Source of the DNA: Onchocerca volvulus | Taxonomy: Eukaryota > Nematoda > Chromadorea > Rhabditida > Onchocercidae | Assembly (NCBI GenBank): GCA_000499405.2 | Contig: HG738137.1 | Span: forward strand, 12,770,121-12,834,120 | DNA length: 64,000 nt | Reading direction: 5' to 3' | Part shown: positions 24,251 to 45,700 of the stretch, one piece after another | Layout: the number at the start of each line of letters is the position of its first letter | Numbering within the stretch: the stretch's first letter is position 1 | Notes under the pieces: generated by a model | The model's input: only the letters and a program-made list of their open reading frames with translations | Database searches by the model: none | What the model was told of the DNA's origin: nothing | Translations under genes and position numbers: made by a program

Positions 24251-24735
24251 AGTAATTATAGGATAAGAGAAAAAAAAGGAAAGATTCTAGGATGCATTAT
24301 TAAATTATCAGTAGAAAATTTTAATAATTTGGAACTTATGAGGAAAAAAATGATTTTGTATTTTAAAAAAAATGAAAAAAAGATGGAAATTTTGATTTTT
24401 TCCTTTTTTTTTATTAAACTTTGAAATTTAAAATTTCACTTAAAATTTCATCTCATTGTATTCTTTATCGAAGAATTTAAAAAAAAAAAGATTTTTTTTT
24501 GATTGTTTTTTTCTTTTCTTGTTGTCTTTTCTAGATAGAAATAATTCCCAAGTTTTTTTTTTTTTGTGTCTAAACAATATCTTCTATTTAAATGCAATCA
24601 TTTGTTTAGTCATATTATGCTAAAAAGAATTTTTATCCAAAATTGTTTTGTCTGGCAAAAAAAGACGAGAAAAAAAAGTGGAAAAAAAGGAAATGATTTT
24701 CATTTTGCTTTTTCATTTTTATTTTTCATTTAGAT

Positions 24736-24823
24736 CGCAAGAAAGCGACGACAATCATAAACAACGACAATAACAACAACAACAACAACAATAACGACGA
24801 TAGCGACGTAATAGCGACAACGT
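24736..24823 (+). promoter_or_regulatory. Probable 5' untranslated region of innexin 1 with CAA repeat
   Basis: An acceptor-like tttcatttag ends near 24735. It is followed by 88 bases rich in aacaacaac and gcgac units up to the ATG at 24824. If trans-spliced here, the leader would be unstructured and A/C-rich, with no upstream ATG. Confidence 0.45.
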
Positions 24824-32020
<7,197 letters not shown>

Positions 32021-34379
32021 TACAATTCATATAATAGATTTAATTCTCGCAACCATTGCGAATTAAGTAGACAATATATTGGTATTTGGACGAAAATAGT
32101 AATGATAATCAAAATTTGGAAAAATTTATATATTTATGCCCAATTTATCTGGGCGAAAATAATTGATGGTAATTAAATTCAAAAAAAAAAAGAGAAAAAA
32201 AAACAGTGTATTTGTGTCAAAATTTTATTCCGGTTTTTATCCGGACAAAAACAATAATGCCAATTAAAATTAATATACTTTATATTTCTGCCGAATTTTA
32301 TTCCAGTTTTTATCCCGGAAAATAATGAAGCTAATTAAATTTTAATTGGTTACTGTTTTTATTTATACGATCTAGCGAAAAAAAAAGAAAAAAGTTAATG
32401 ACATGCAGGAATTGAGATAGAAATGCCGGCAAAAAAATTGAATATTTGATTCCTGGAAAATTGTATTTTTATAGATCGAGATGTTATTAAGTATTTTGAT
32501 TATTGATTATTCAATTTATCGTCGGCATATGTTAACAATTCATATCGTTGAAAGTTTAATTGATTAGAAATGAAATCTTCAGCAGTAAACGAAATTTTAC
32601 GATTATAAGAATAAATATTTTTCTTTGTTAGTGAATAAAATATAATTGAAAACATAATAAATTAAGATAGTGGTTTATTTCAAATAATTTCAAATTAATC
32701 GCTTTAAAAATAAATTTTGAAGTTTATTAATGCAAAAAAAAGAAAATAAAAAAGTTGCGAGAATCAATAATTAAACAAAGTACAATTTTAATTAAATTTA
32801 ATTTGACAATTTTAATTAAATTGTCAAATTAAATTTTCTTTTTCCAAATGATTTAAAAATATCGTATAATATGCTTTACTGTTTTGTAATTTATTTGTAT
32901 TATATTATAAATTTGATAACAAATTTAATTTTAATTTCGTGGCTTAATTTTTTATAATTTTTCGATTAAATTGTATTGCAATTTTCTTATTTTTGTTAAA
33001 TATGATTGTCTGCATTGATAAATTTACAAATAAAAAGTTATCATTTTTATCAATCATTTATCACTTTTTTCCCATCCAGATAACGTGTTGCTATCAAAAT
33101 ACACGAAAAATACTTCTCTCTTCTATTTTTTTACTTTTTCCATTTCCTTTTTCTTATTAAAATTTAGTTTTGAATGATTTAGTATTCTAATTTCTAGTTT
33201 ACGATATCATTTAAAAATTTATTTTAACTTGATTAGAAAAAGAAAGCGACTTTTTGAACAAAAAAAAAAAAAAAAATTTTGAATTTTTTTTTTAAACAAA
33301 TTTACGAATAATTGAAAATCTTTTTTGTCCAAAAAATCGTTTTTTTTTTTTCACGTTTTATGAAATTTTTAAATAATATCGTAAACTAGAAATTATAACC
33401 CTAAATTAAAAAACTAGCTTAGATTTCCTATTTTACAATTCCATATGTATAAAAATTATTTTATTCGATTTCTTTAATAATAATTATTTTACTCAATTTT
33501 CATATTGGGGATTTTTTTAATCGAAATGCATTTTTTAAATACAATTTTCGGTACAATTCTGTTTCAATACAATTTCTCTTCCATTTGAATTTACATGCTA
33601 TGATATTTCATCTGATTTAAAATATTTACAAATTTCAAAAATAAATATTTCTATTTCAAACATTATTATATGATTTCCTGTATTTATAATTCATAATGAC
33701 GAATCATTTTTTTTTTTTTTTTTAAATCTTTATTTTGGTTTTCCGAAAAAAAAGAAAAGAAAAGTTTTTACATAGGAGAAAAGAAAACAAAAAAACCTTT
33801 TATCAAATGATACAATTTGAATTGTAAATTAAGCATTTATTGCTTCATAGGAAAAATAAAAAAAAGCGAAACTTTTCAACAGAGTGGAAAGTTTTTTCTT
33901 TTTTTTTTTTTTTTTTAGGATGATTAATCAATGATAGTAGTAAAATTAATTATAAATATGATCCAATTTTTAGTTTTATTCAATCAATATTACTCAATTG
34001 TTTATTTATTTATATTCGACTTTTACTTAAAAATGCTAACTTTTATTTATTATTTTGACAATTTTCATTTTTATTTTATTTATTTTTTCTTTTTTGCTTC
34101 TATTATTTCCTATTATTTTGATTAATTTTGACTATTTTATGTATATAATATATCATAATATTATTTTCCACGAAAATTTTAACTAAAATTTTTTTATTGC
34201 TTAATTTAAAAAATTTAAATTTAAAGTTTACTCTTTTATTACTTCAGTTTGATAAGGAATATTTTTTATGGCATGAACTGCTAATTTTTTTTTTAGTAAT
34301 ATAAATATGTAATAGATCGAAGAACCTATTAATTTATTCATATATTTTTATTTATATATTCTATTCATTTATTCATGAT

Positions 34380-34590
34380 TTAAATTTTTTTACTCATTTA
34401 CTCATTTACTCATTTACTTATTCATATTCATTTACCCTTTTATTTATATTCATACATTCATTTGTCCATTTATATATTTATATTCATCTACTCATATTTT
34501 TCAATTTGTTTACCCATTTACTCATCATAAATCTTTAATCATTTACTCATTTATCCATTTACACATTCATATTTATTTGCATATATTGAG
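34380..34590. repeat. ATTTACTC-type simple repeat
   Basis: Runs of catttactcatttactc and ttcatattcattta in a tract of about 200 bp. Confidence 0.85.
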
Positions 34591-34915
34591 TAAATGAATA
34601 AATTTCAGTAACATTTAATTTTATTTAAAACTTTCTTAAAGATAATATTTTGTTACCAGTTCAAGCATTCATCAAATAATAAGCAAATTTTCCCATCCCA
34701 TCATCGAAATTCCAATTTATTTTGTATATTTCCATGAGAAAAGCAATCGATCATTTTAAGCATCATTAAATTTTACAAAAATATAAATTTCATTTCAAAG
34801 TAAGAAATCTTGAGATATTTTCACATCTAACATCAAATCATTTCCTCTCTCTGTTTTTTGATCTTTTAAAAATGGTTTTTTCATCTTAATCCAATGGAAA
34901 AAGGTGAAGCATACA

Positions 34916-35010
34916 AAAAGATCGTAGAATGATCTTTTTTTTGAGCTTCCAAAAAGGTCATAGAATGACCTTTTCTGAGCTGCCAAAAAGGTCATAGAAT
35001 GACCTTTCTC
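34916..35010. promoter_or_regulatory. Tandem array of inverted AGGTCA elements (IR5)
   Basis: A 34-36-bp unit, roughly gagctgccaaaaaggtcata plus gaatgacctttt, occurs three times. Copies at 34955-34971 and 34989-35005 contain AGGTCATAGAATGACCT exactly. The copy at 34919-34935 is changed to AGATCG...TGATCT. AGGTCA is the core half-site of nuclear hormone receptors; two inverted half-sites with a 5-base spacer make an IR5. Flanking AA/TT extend the dyad to nine bases per arm. Function is inferred; it could simply be a small palindromic minisatellite. Confidence 0.5.
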
Positions 35011-36329
35011 TTTCCTGCCAAATAAATGTTCTTTTATTTTTCTTCAGTTTTTTCTTTTTCTTTTTTTTTTTTTGTAAATTAAATGTCCCATTATTTAAGT
35101 TGACATCAAATTTAATTGATGTAATTACTTACAAATTTATTGTTAAATTTATTTCAGTTTTTTTCTTTTATTTGAAATTATTTAAAGCAGTCAAAAATAT
35201 GACTGTATTTTATGGTATTTTGTATAAATTTCAACAAAATAGTATTGAATAGAATGCGGAACGGTAAAAATTTTTACTGTAATCAAAAAAACTTTTTTTT
35301 CTTCGTCTCATTTAATGAATATTTAAAAGAGAGATTTTTTTTTCCCTTTTCTCTCTCTAATTAACATTTTCTTTCTTTCCCTTTTCTTGCTCTAATTAAC
35401 ATTTTCTTTTTTTCGCTTTTCTCTCTCTTACTTTTTTGTAACTTTTTTTTTCCGAAAAAAAAAGTTTCTATTTTGTTTTCATCGATTTTTTGAATGAAAA
35501 AGAAATGTATTTGTATAAAAGGAAATAACAAATTATTTCATTTGGAAAAGTTTCTTTTCAACAATGCCATTATTACAATCATAAATATTTTTTTATTCGA
35601 AATTGGGCGAAAATGAGGGACAATTGATAGGAGAATTTATTTAAGTATTTGATTATTTATTCAAATATATTTGTTTATTTTATCAATTCAAATTAATAAT
35701 TATTGAAAATAGTTGATTGTTGAATTTAAAAAATCGTGATTTTATTTAATATTTTCATAGTTGAATTGAAAATCATGATTTTCATTAATATTTTCTATTC
35801 ATCAATTCAGATCAATAATTTTTAACAATAGTTGAATTAAAAATCATAATTTTGATCTTTTATTTTCTATCTTTACCAGTTTAGTAACTACATATTTTCC
35901 ATTTTTAACAATCTAATAATACATTAAAAAAAGTTTTAATAAAAAAAAATTTTAAATTTCTGAGAAAAAATGATTTTATTGCTGCAAAAAAAAGAGAAAG
36001 AAAAAAAACATTTATCTTATTAATTAGGAAAAATTCTGTAATTTTTTGGAGAAAAATAAAAATTTTATTGTTGCTGGAAAAAAAATCATAATTTTGTTAA
36101 TCGTGGTAAAAAATTACAATTTTTGATTAAGTGCACCGTAATCTTCATCAGTAATTAGTTTTCCTAAAATCACTATTATTTTTTTTTGAAAATCACAATT
36201 TTCTTGAAATCATAATTTTTTCATCTTTTTTTTTTTTTTTTTTTTGTCAAACAATAGTTGAATTTTAAATTGATCCCTGTTATAGAGTATTCAATCAATA
36301 ATCATTTCTTGCATTTTCTAATATGCAGA

Positions 36330-36350
36330 TGACCTTTTCTGATGACCTTT
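36330..36350. promoter_or_regulatory. Direct repeat of TGACCTTT
   Basis: TGACCTTT occurs at 36330-36337 and 36343-36350, that is, two AGGTCA half-sites on the minus strand in direct orientation with a 7-base spacer. It may be a diverged relative of the array at 34916. Confidence 0.3.
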
Positions 36351-38862
36351 AATTAATTTTTAGTAATAAAAAAAAAAAAAAAAGGAATATATACGTAATA
36401 TTGATATTGTATAGATTTATAAATACATATTTTAATTAATTTTGGATGGATTAATTATCTCATTCGATCTTTATAAATAACAAAGTAATTAACCTCAATA
36501 AATGACATTGCGGAGATAAAGGATAATTAATATTTATGCAATAAAGAGAAGAAATGAAGAGAAATTTGTAAAGTTTGGAAAATGATATTTGTCTTTCATC
36601 CGTAAAATTTGACTGATTTCTAATGGCGTTGATAGAATTTGGTAGAAATTGGAAATTCATTTATATTGAAGAAAAATCTTTTCAACTAAAGTTGATGATA
36701 AAATGGAAGAAATGTTTAAAATTGCATTTGAATTCTCACACTTCCTAAAATACTTCCCACTTAATGATTTGAAAAATTTCCCGATAGAAATTTGTTTTAT
36801 TTTTATAAAAATTTGAGAAAAAAATTCGTTTGAAATTTGTTTCATTTCCCAATTTCTTTAATTTAAATGAGAAAGAGGAAGAATTAAAGAAAAAAAAAAA
36901 AGAAAAATTTCAAAAAAGAAAATTCGAAAAGAGAAAGAAAAAGGAAAAGGTAAGTGGAAGAATATTTTTTCTAAAATCCTGATTTTAAAATAATAATAAA
37001 GTTGATTGCTCTTTGATTGAAAACTAAACCTGTTTATACAGAAGACTGTATTGAGAATTCTTTGAAATATGAAAAAAAAAAGAAAAAAACAAATTCCATC
37101 ATTATTATCAACATTATGGTCGTAAAAGTATGGAAATTTTCCAAAAAAAAAAAAAAAAAAGAAAAAAAATTTCAGAAAATGTAAAAATTTTTAAATTGTT
37201 TATTAGTTCTTCGAGTGATCATAACCTTGCAATATTTTTGTTAAAATAAATGCTTAGAAATTATTGACGATTTTGTGTCAATTAATTATTGCTATTGTAC
37301 TCATTTTGTTTAAATCAATTATCAAATATCAGTTGTTCTTCTTTCATCACTTTGATATGATGGTTCGATCACTTTGATATTATAAAGCGACACTTAAAAT
37401 CTACAATCATCGTTAGAATTTCATTTAAAGATTCGCCATACTGAATATTTTGCCTAAATGATTTTTGACCGAAAAATAAAATTCTACACGTTGAATGATT
37501 TCTAAAATTTCTTTGCAAAATGCAATTTCCATACTCATTTACTCGAAATTTCATTTATTTTAACTGTATATTTCCATAATGTTCTCATAAAGGCAATGCT
37601 TAAAAAAATAAAATTAATGAAAAACTAAATTTATTTGAAAAATAGAAATGAAATTTAAAAAAAAAATTTCTTGTAATTGATAATTAACCTTTATTTTCTA
37701 TCGATTTTATTTGTATCAAATGCTTTCCAACATTTTTTTTTGAAAAATTATGTTAAAAAATTTTTTGAAACAAAAGACTAATTTGCCATTGATAGTTTTA
37801 AGAATAATTGTGTGATAGTTTTTATAATTAATTAAACATATTTTTTGATACAAAAAATGATGTAAAAGTATTAAAATATTGAGAATTTCATTTTAAATTT
37901 CAATACATTCACAATAAATTTCTCGTATTTATTGATTTAGTATATATATTATCTCTCTATCGAATTCTTTTTGAAATTTTATTAATGAATATCAAATGAA
38001 AATTTTTACCCATCATTGAAGGTAATTTATCACATGATATTTACCCGTAGAATTTTAGAATTTTACCTGAAAAGTTTTAGCTTTACAAAAAATTAACTTA
38101 TGATTGTATTATCATTTATTCTGCTGTCAAAAATATCAAGCGAAATTTGTAGATTATTTGATTGTATTTTTTTTTTTAATCCAATTATTTTAAGCCTTTT
38201 ATTGTCACCCTAAGATATTGAAAAAAGATTTCCTTACCTATTCATTTGTCAGTAAGTTGAAAATAAATTAACTTCATTTTCTACATTTTATCATTAATTA
38301 ATTAATTTAATTATAACAAATTTTGTTTAATTTTAAATTCTCCCGAACTTAGCCTATTTCTTCCTACCATTTGAATGAATTTTATTTCTTTCTTTTTTTT
38401 TTCTTCCATTTAAATTCCTTCCTTTTAATTGCTTTGTTTACGATTTTGCTATTTTTATCTGTTTGTAACACAAAAGTCAAAGAACTTTTTCTTTTTCTTT
38501 TCTCTTCAATTTATTTCTTATCTCATTTTTGTTCGCCATCAAATTTTCATCGAAAATCAAATTGATTGAGAAATTTTTGAATTCTTGAAATAAGTTGACA
38601 ATGCATAATTTTCAGTTTTTTTTTTTGTTTAAATTCTAAAAAAAAGGAAAAAAAATTCATGAAAATATTTGCTCATAAATAATATGACATCTGAAACAAA
38701 TATTCAATTTAAATAATTCAACAACTATTCAATGTCAATTCAAGTGTTAACCGTACCAATGAGGAACAAACTTTTTTCAAAAAAAAAAAAGAAAAAAGAA
38801 AAAAGTCAAAAGAAAAATAAAAATAAAAATTTTAAAGAAATTGATGATAAAAGGAAAATACG

Positions 38863-39310
38863 CACATTGATAATAAGTATTTTAACATTTTTTTTTCATA
38901 AATTTATCTGAATTCAATTTCTTTTTTTTTTTTTTTAAAGTTATCATTAAAATTTTCATATTTTTCATAAAATTTCCTAAATTTTAGTGGTTTATTTTTT
39001 TCTGTGAAAAAAAGTGGAAGGGAAATATTTCACATTGATCGATTAGTATTTTCAGCATTTTTTCCGTAAAAACTTTTCCAAATTTGAATTTTTTTAAAAT
39101 TTCTCAATTTGTTATTATCACTTTACTCTTATACATACACATTGATGCATTAGTATTTTCATATTTTTCACAATTTAAAATTTTTTTTTTTTGGTTTGAA
39201 ATTTATTTTTTTTTAAACTTGTAATGATGATAAAAAAGATATAATTCATATTGACAGAATAAGTATTTTTAACATTTTTCCACAAATTTTTCTAAATTTC
39301 GTCTTTTTTT
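38863..39310. repeat. Diverged tandem repeat, unit about 105-170 bp, four copies
   Basis: Copies start with cacattgat followed by attagtattttcaacattt-like text near 38863, 39031, 39138 and 39247 (last copy catattga). Each continues into a T-rich tail and attatca. The array ends about 240 bp before the innexin 2 start. Confidence 0.7.
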
Positions 39311-39496
39311 TTAAAATTTATTCATTATTATCATTTTATATTATTATCAACCATTAATTACATTTTTTTTTCGAAAAAATATATATTTATATTATATCAT
39401 TATATACTATAGTATTATATACTGATTCTCTAATTCAATTTTGATTTGATAGTGTTAGGAAATAAATTGTGATTCTATGTGAATTGTTTCAAGTGA

Positions 39497-39534
39497 TACG
39501 TCGTTTACGTCAGTTTTTTACGTGTTTTACGTGG
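39497..39534 (+). promoter_or_regulatory. Cluster of four ACGT cores before innexin 2
   Basis: ACGT occurs at 39498, 39507, 39520 and 39529 within TACGTC, TTACGTCA, TTACGTG and TTACGTGG. TTACGTCA is close to a CRE and TTACGTG to bZIP/bHLH sites. The cluster is 16-52 bp upstream of the chosen ATG, so it could be promoter DNA upstream of a trans-splice site. If the longer frame from 39469 were used it would be coding instead. Confidence 0.35.
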
Positions 39535-39542
39535 AAAAAATA

Positions 39543-39548
39543 TTTCAG
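39543..39548 (+). other. Putative spliced-leader acceptor of innexin 2
   Basis: TTTCAG is followed by a single G and then the ATG at 39550. It favours the start [10 protein letters not shown] over the longer in-frame extension from the ATG at 39469, whose extra 27 residues do not resemble an innexin N-terminus. Confidence 0.5.
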
Positions 39549-39549
39549 G

Positions 39550-42500
39550 ATGTTATTTTTGGATGCATTCTTGAAGGGTCTCAAACCGCAATTTGATGAT
39601 GATGCCATCGATCGTCTCAATTATTACTACACACCTTTATTGCTTGTTATTTTTGCATTAACACTTAGCGCTAAACAGTTCAGTTTTCATTTTAATTATT
39701 TTATTTTATATTAAAATTTGAATAAAAATTAAAATTTTGTAGTTTAAAAATTTTTTTTTCTAGATATATTTATGTATAAAATAATTATAATTTGAATAAA
39801 AAGTTTGAGATTTTATAAATTCATTTTGATTTTAAACATTTATTTAAATAATACTTACAATTCATATAACTTTGATTAGTTGATTAATTGTGTTATTTTT
39901 AAATAAATGTTTGCAATTAATTGGATAATGATTTAAAAAAAGATAAAATTTAATTCTTATTTAAATGATACTTACGATTAATTAACTAATCATTTAATTG
40001 ATTAATTATTAATTCCTATGATATTGCTAAAAAAAAAAAAAAAAGAAAAAAAAACTTGATTTCTGCTTGAAACATTATAAGTAGTACGTAAAATGTTATA
40101 AGTAGTACTACTCATAATCTTATACATTATTTGTATCAAATTTTCAAAAATACTTTACATGAAAAAATCAAAATTTTTTTTTCAAAAAAATTTCAAGATT
40201 TTCATTAATTCATTTCACAGTTTATTTATTTCAAGTAAATGCAAGATTTGCCATCTCTTTAATAATTTGTAATGTTTCTTTATTAATATCTTATATCTTA
40301 ATACATTGAATGATATATAATTTGATGCGAAATTTTTATAATGTAAAAGTTTTAAATAACAAAAATAATCAATAGGAAATAAATTCAAGAAATATCGTAT
40401 TGAATTTTATATTTTGAAATTTCATTATAATCAATCTTACCAAATTTTTATAAATTGTTAATTTACATTATTTACTGTAACATATTTTCACTAATTTTTA
40501 AATACTTTTCTTTTTTTTAGATATGTTGGACAACCAATTCAGTGTTGGATTCCAGCCCAATTTACCGGTTTGTATTTACATATATTTATTTATATATTTA
40601 TTTATTTATTTATTCAGTTTTTTGGGATTGAAAAGAAAAACGAAAAATTCTGTTTTGAATAAATTAAATAATAAACATTGTTATAGTGATAATCAATTCA
40701 TTTAATTATTCAAATATATTGTATAAAAAAATATTTTTAATCAAAAAAAAAATCGTACAAATGGAAATTTTTATTGAATTATTTTTATCTTTTTTTTTTC
40801 ATCTTTTTATCAAATAGAAAATTTAATAATTATTTTCTTTCTTTCTTTTTTTTTTTCAGGTGCTTGGGAACAATATAGCGAAAATTATTGCTTCGTACAA
40901 AATACTTACTTTTTACCGTTGGATCATTACATTCCACGTGATTTACAAGAACGTGAAGAACGTGAAATCGGTACATTTTTTGCCTTTAATTGAATTAATT
41001 ATTTGCGACGACAAAAAAAATAAATAAATTAACAACAAATAACATGGTATTCTTTCTTTCTTATTTTTTTGCTTTTTTTTTATGGTTAGAAAGTAACAGT
41101 AAAACATGGCAACTTTTTTTACCTTTTTTCGTTTTTTTTTTTTGTTGATTTAATTTAATTTAATTTAGAGGAAGACAAACTAATTTAATTGATCAATTTC
41201 ATGTTTGATTTGGAGAAAAATAAATTAAATTTTCTTTCTCTTTTTTTTTCTTGTGAATTCAGATACGAAACAAAAGTGTTTTTAAATGTTTATCAAGCGA
41301 AAAAAAAAAATTGAAAAATACTGGTATAATGAAGAATTTTTCGCAAATTAAATTAAATGGAATTTTTTTAATTATCAAAACTTTTTTTTTTTAACCATTT
41401 GTCCAAAAGCTGGAAGGGAAAAAGTTATTTGTTTTCATTTTTCCTTTTCGTTTTTCTAACACAAATTTGCAAATTTGAAATTTGCTTAAATTTTCGTATT
41501 CCATATGGCTTGTCAAAATATGTTAAAAATTTAGTTGATTTTTATGTATATATATGAGATTTAAAACGATATTCTTTATTTTTCTTTTTTAACATTTAAA
41601 TGCTTTTAAAAGTATAAAAGCATATATTTTATAGCATACAACAAATAAAGTATGTAAAATAAAATATTGGAACCAAATGCATTATAAAATGCGAGAATCC
41701 ATTTATTTCGTGACATTTTATTTGTTTGTTGAATGCTTTTAATAAATATTAATGTTTAGAATACATTTCTATGGATTATTTTTTATCGATACAGAACTAA
41801 AAGCAAAAAAAAAAAAAAATGCACAATAAAATTGTTGGGAATTATATAGTTTCTTGCAATTTTTATTCATACATGCATTATTTCCTCTTTTTTTTTTTTC
41901 ATTTTGAGGGACCAATATAATTTATTGAACGTTTGCTTTAAATATACAGATGTTATTAAACAGTACAATATGATTGACTAAGAGTTTGCATTTAAATGTC
42001 AAAATCAGCAAATGTTTCAACAAAAAGAAAAAATTTTTTTTTTGTTTTAAATATTCAAAATTTCTGTTGCATAATTAATTGTTATTTTTAGGTTACTATC
42101 AATGGGTACCATTCATATTGGGCCTACAGGCCATTTTATTTTATCTGCCATGCCTTATTTGGCGATTGCTTAATTGGCAATCAGGTAAAATTTGATGTTT
42201 TTTTTCGACAAAATTCCATTTTGTAATAGTCAATTTTAGTAAAAAAAATTTTGTTTTGCAGAATCGAAATTTTTCGATAAAAAAATTTTTTTAGTTAATT
42301 TATTGAAGAAATTTTATTGAAAAATTTTTGATAGATTTGATAGAAAATTAAAATTTGTTATATCATTAGAGGGCTTTTTTTTTTCTTTTATTTTTTGAAA
42401 TTTTGTCTCAATCGAAATATTGAATAAAAGTGTTATAGCCTTAGTTTCATTTTTATCCTATATGAGAAATATTCAAGTTTAACGTGAAATATTCCAAGTG

Positions 42501-42746
42501 ATATGTGCATAATGCATATACGTATATTTGTGCATATAAGTATAAGTTTATAATTTAGATTAGGTAATTAGAATAATTAGTTATAAATGTATGTGAAAAA
42601 TTTCAATAAAAAAAAATGGAAAAGCGATAAATAGCGTCTTGTTTTAATTTAAGTAAAAATTATTATCCATTTTTTTAATAAATTTTTTTTTTATAATTTG
42701 ATGATTGAGAATTCTTCAAATTCCATTAATTTTTGCCTTCTTCTGC

Positions 42747-42777
<31 letters not shown>

Positions 42778-45700
42778 GATTACTTAGTTAATGAACCTAA
42801 AAGTCACTCAATTCACTTGACAATGAATCCCTCCAATTCAATTTAAAAGAAAAGAAAAAAAAAGAAAAAAAAGAAAAAAAGATTTTTGAACTGTTTGGAT
42901 TGATACGCTCACGTACATTCAATCCATTTGTGCTACAACCAAGCGATCAACTGCAATCGTGATATTATCTGACTTTATTCTATCTTATAACATAGACGAT
43001 GAATCAATCCTCTTCGTCAATCAATAAAACCTTTCTCACCAAAATTTCGTCTCTGTCACAATATGAGAAATTTTCCCGAAAATTTTCAATTTTTCAGGAA
43101 TAGCTCTAAAAGGTATTGTATTAATGTCTCAAGATGTAAGCAATATGCAATCCGAAAAACGCAAAGATTCAGTGGCTGTTGTTGCTACACATATTTATGA
43201 TTCATTAAAAACACAACAAAAATCCATACATCGTAGTCCGATATCATCTCTTTTACGTAAGGTAAATGCATTCATTATATGAATGATATTTGATTATTTA
43301 ATTTACGAGAATTTCAAAAAAGAAAAAAAAAATCAAATAAAATTTTATACAATAAAGTAATAAATTAAAATATGAGAGTTTGTTTATTTTTTGCTATGCA
43401 ATAAAAATATGGAAATGTGAAAAATTTGTTTATTTTTATTTGAGAAGTTTATATTAAAATTTATTAATTTATAATAAATACGTGGGTAAATATTTGAATT
43501 TACAAATTTTAATTAAAATTTTTTTTTTTGGAAAAATTCATGCAGCCATTTTTTTCTCCAATGATGACGAATTTTTAAAAAATTAATAAATTTTTAATTT
43601 AAACAATTGCATACGACTTTGTTCTTGTTAGGCTGAAAATTTTAATGAATGAATTAGTTGATGAAAAACTTTTAATTGAAAAAATGTCAACATGAATTAA
43701 ATAATATTCGTTAAAGGAAATTTCAAATCATATTTAATTTAAAATCCATAATTTTAATTGAATTTAGGGATCCTATCTTACATTTTTGTATATGTCGGTG
43801 AAATCTATCTATCTTTTACAAGCTCTTGCTCAATTTATCTTACTGAACAGTTTCCTTGGTACCGATTATACATTTTGGGGTTTCGAAATTCTTCGTGATT
43901 TAGTAAATGGTCGGGAATGGCAAGAATCAGGACATTTCCCGAGGTTTCGTGTAATTTTTCATTTTTTATTTTGTTCACTTTTCATTATTAGCTACTAAAG
44001 TCTTTTTTTTGTTAAATTCAAATATTACATAAGAACTTTAAAAATGCAATGATATTTTTAAATTTTTCTGAAAATTGTGAAATTCCTTAACTTTAAAAAA
44101 AAAAAAGAAATGAAAAAGGAGATTTTGGTATGAAAAAAAGTGGAACTTTAATATTTGTTTTGGATATTTTAAAATCAGACATTGTAATTTTAAAAAAAAA
44201 AATATTTGGTAATGTTTTTTTATTTCTGAATTTGATGTACAGAGTAACAATGTGTGATTTCGATGTTCGTGTATTGGGCAATAAACATAGGCATACAGTT
44301 CAATGTGTTCTTATGATTAATATGTTCAATGAAAAAGTTTGTTTCCAATTTTAATTTTTAAAATGTGACTTTTTTTATTTCTAATTTAAATTTTTAAAAT
44401 GTGATTGAAAGAGTAAAGGAATTCATTAAAATTAATTGAAAAAGAAAAAAGAAACTTAATAATAGGACAAAGTTCAGTTTTAATTGTATTTTTAAAATTT
44501 CAAAAATTAGCTATAAATGAACTTTTTATAGCATATACAACTATTTACAATTGTCTTGTTTAATTCACCTATATTAATAATATAAGTTATTTCTTTTCAA
44601 CCGATTAGCATACTGTACATTGCTACCGTACCATACATCATATTACATACCGTATACTTTTATACTATATAAAATAGTATAAGAAAGTATGCAAAAACGA
44701 AAGATTTTTATAATATTAGAATCTTTTTTTTTTTTTTTTTTAAATTTAAAGATTATTAAATTAAATTAGTGCATAATTGATAATTGTAATAGAAATTATT
44801 TATTTATAGGTATATTTGTTTTTATGGTGGTGGATACTGTTAGTGATCATATCAACAATTGGTTCCTTAATATATTGGTACTGTATGTGTTTTCTTGAAA
44901 ACCAACAGTATTCATTCATTGCTCAGTATTTGCGTGTTTATGGGCTTTTGGATGAACAAGGTAAATATATTTCATATAATTTTAATTTATAAAATAATTT
45001 AATTAAAAAAAAAGGAAAAGATAAAAGCTAGAAGAAAATGAAAATAGGAACTTATAATAATGATAACATTATTAATTTGTAATTAGATATTTTCATCTAA
45101 AGTTTATTTATTATTTTATTTAGCATAACTATTTCTTCCTTCAATCATTGTATTCAAATTCTTTTATTTCCATTTTTTTTTCTTTAAAAATAAGCAATTT
45201 TCATTTTTGAATAATAATTAAATATCATTGATAATTTAATGATAGCACAAATAGAAACATATATTTTTCTGGGAAAAATTTCACTCAAAAATAATTTCTC
45301 CCGCAGTTTTTTCTTCCTTCTTTTCCTAGATCTATTTTTTTTTTTTTTTTTTGAAATTAAAGAATTTAAAATATTCATTAATAATTTTGGACGAAAATTT
45401 AAATCAATTTTTAATTGTTTGCTGTTTGAATTTTTTTTTTTTTTGCTTTGAAATCAAGAAAATCTATTACCTGTGATCTTTCGAAATATTTTATTTATAA
45501 TTTCAAATGAGAATTTAAATTAGTTTTTAGCTATTCACTATTTATAATGCAATTATAAAATCTTTGAACTTATTGGAAAAAAAATCTTTTTTTACGTTAT
45601 CAATCATTTTATTATAATATTTTGGTGCATTTATATACATAATTAATTAATTGTTTCAAATTATAGCACATAATATTGTGGAAAATTTCATTAATCGATG

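Larger units (their letters stand above)
32021..39549. other. Intergenic region between the two innexins
   Basis: It holds the 3' end of innexin 1, many poly-A/T runs and the repeats and candidate regulatory sites listed separately. I recognise no exon on either strand; the open frames are homopolymer-driven. Confidence 0.55.

Noticed and set aside
34795..34995. Minus-strand frame with repeated KRSFYDLF
   Set aside because: The repeated peptide is only the translation of the IR5 repeat unit; there are no splice sites or family match.
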